Of a stretch of DNA of 8,598 bases, positions 8,249 to 8,598 are shown one piece after another. The DNA comes from Pirellulales bacterium. Lineage in GTDB: Bacteria; Planctomycetota; Planctomycetia; Pirellulales; JAICIG01. The DNA lies in assembly GCA_025924495.1 (NCBI GenBank), contig JAICIG010000350.1:1-8598 (forward strand), in the 5' to 3' direction. Positions within the stretch are counted from its first letter, which is position 1, and every line of letters starts with the position of its first letter. Made by a program: the position numbers and the translations under genes. The notes beneath the pieces are model-generated. The model was given only the letters and a program-made list of their open reading frames with translations, searched no databases and had not been told where the DNA came from.

Positions 8249-8598
8249 ATGATGCGAAGCAGCGTTTATGCGGTCCTCGTAATACTCGCGGTTTCCGATG
8301 CGTTGCTAGGGGCAGAACCCGAAATCAAAATGCGGAAACGATGGCGGTTCGATGCCGGCGGGGCCGTGCCGTCGACGCTGAGATTTTCTCCGGACAATGC
8401 AACGCTCTTCTCGTTCGCTTCGACCGGCAGCAATGAGGCCTGGGCGTGGCCTACGGAGGATGGCCGGCCGCGGAAGAGAATTGGAGGAACAGACGAGCGA
8501 TTCGAAGCGGTAGCGTTTTCAGCGAGCTGTAAGCGCTTCTACTATGGCAGGCAAGATGGCCGCGTCGCATGGCGAGATATCGCCGGCGGCGACGATGC
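8249..8598 (+). CDS. Exported WD40/beta-propeller-like protein, 5' part only
   Basis: The frame is open to the window edge, giving 116 complete codons. It begins with a likely Sec signal peptide: a short basic start (MMRSS), a hydrophobic core (VYAVLVILAVSDALL) and a possible cleavage site LGA before EPEIK (residues 20-22). The mature part shows beta-propeller repeats: LRFSPDNATLFSFASTG, then VAFSASCKRFYYGRQDGRVA ending in WRDI. The pattern of FSPD, a strand, then a D-G-x-V-x-W-x-D turn is typical of WD40 repeats. Secreted or membrane-linked WD40 proteins are common in planctomycetes; partner and role cannot be told. ATG 8252 is 6 bp after AAGG (8242-8245) and may be the true start; ATG 8249 is the longer choice. 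The frame is also open further upstream to at least 8201, but the signal peptide supports 8249 or 8252. Confidence 0.72.
   Translation, partial: MMRSSVYAVLVILAVSDALLGAEPEIKMRKRWRFDAGGAVPSTLRFSPDNATLFSFASTGSNEAWAWPTEDGRPRKRIGGTDERFEAVAFSASCKRFYYGRQDGRVAWRDIAGGDD

Noticed and set aside
7741..8436. 231-codon plus-strand open frame
   Set aside because: The translation is Arg/Ala/Gly-rich with no domain-like pattern, and it overlaps out of frame with the better-supported exported WD40-like gene starting at 8249.

Overview
The window looks like chromosomal DNA from a high-GC planctomycete, most likely of the Pirellulales type. This is inferred from the long (956-residue) leucyl-tRNA synthetase with a large insert before its KMSKS loop, a zinc-ribbon/two-helix membrane protein of a kind I associate with planctomycetes, a secreted WD40-type protein, weak Shine-Dalgarno signals and several GC-rich intergenic dyads. 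No tRNA, rRNA, CRISPR array, transposase or integrase was seen.

Layout. Positions 1-169 are a leader with a perfect hairpin and a weak promoter-like sequence. leuS fills 170-3040 (+) and is the only housekeeping gene. Next comes a co-directional, tightly packed three-gene block (3300-5669, +) with looser codon use than leuS: an orphan-family gene interrupted by one in-frame amber codon, an orphan small protein with a C-terminal FYW-containing domain, and a ComEC-like metallo-beta-lactamase-fold hydrolase. A zinc-ribbon membrane protein follows (5769-6263, +), bracketed by two inverted copies of a 15-nt motif, with a nested GC-rich hairpin after it.

On the minus strand (7549 down to 6477) is a two-gene operon: a RusA-like Holliday-junction resolvase, whose stop codon overlaps the GTG start of a protein that appears to combine a restriction-endonuclease-like domain with an altered catalytic motif and a HEPN-like domain carrying an RxxxxH motif. 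About 700 bp of unassigned, possibly decayed DNA separates this operon from a divergent gene for an exported WD40-like protein (8249, +), which runs off the window.

The two accessory modules are the most interesting parts. The MBL block is translationally packed and composed of poorly characterised families, so it may be one system, but its first gene is nominally broken in this genome. The RusA/HEPN pair joins a DNA-junction nuclease with a probable RNase domain, a combination suggestive of DNA-damage response, mobile-element biology or defence. Functions of both modules are inferences from motifs and gene order only.
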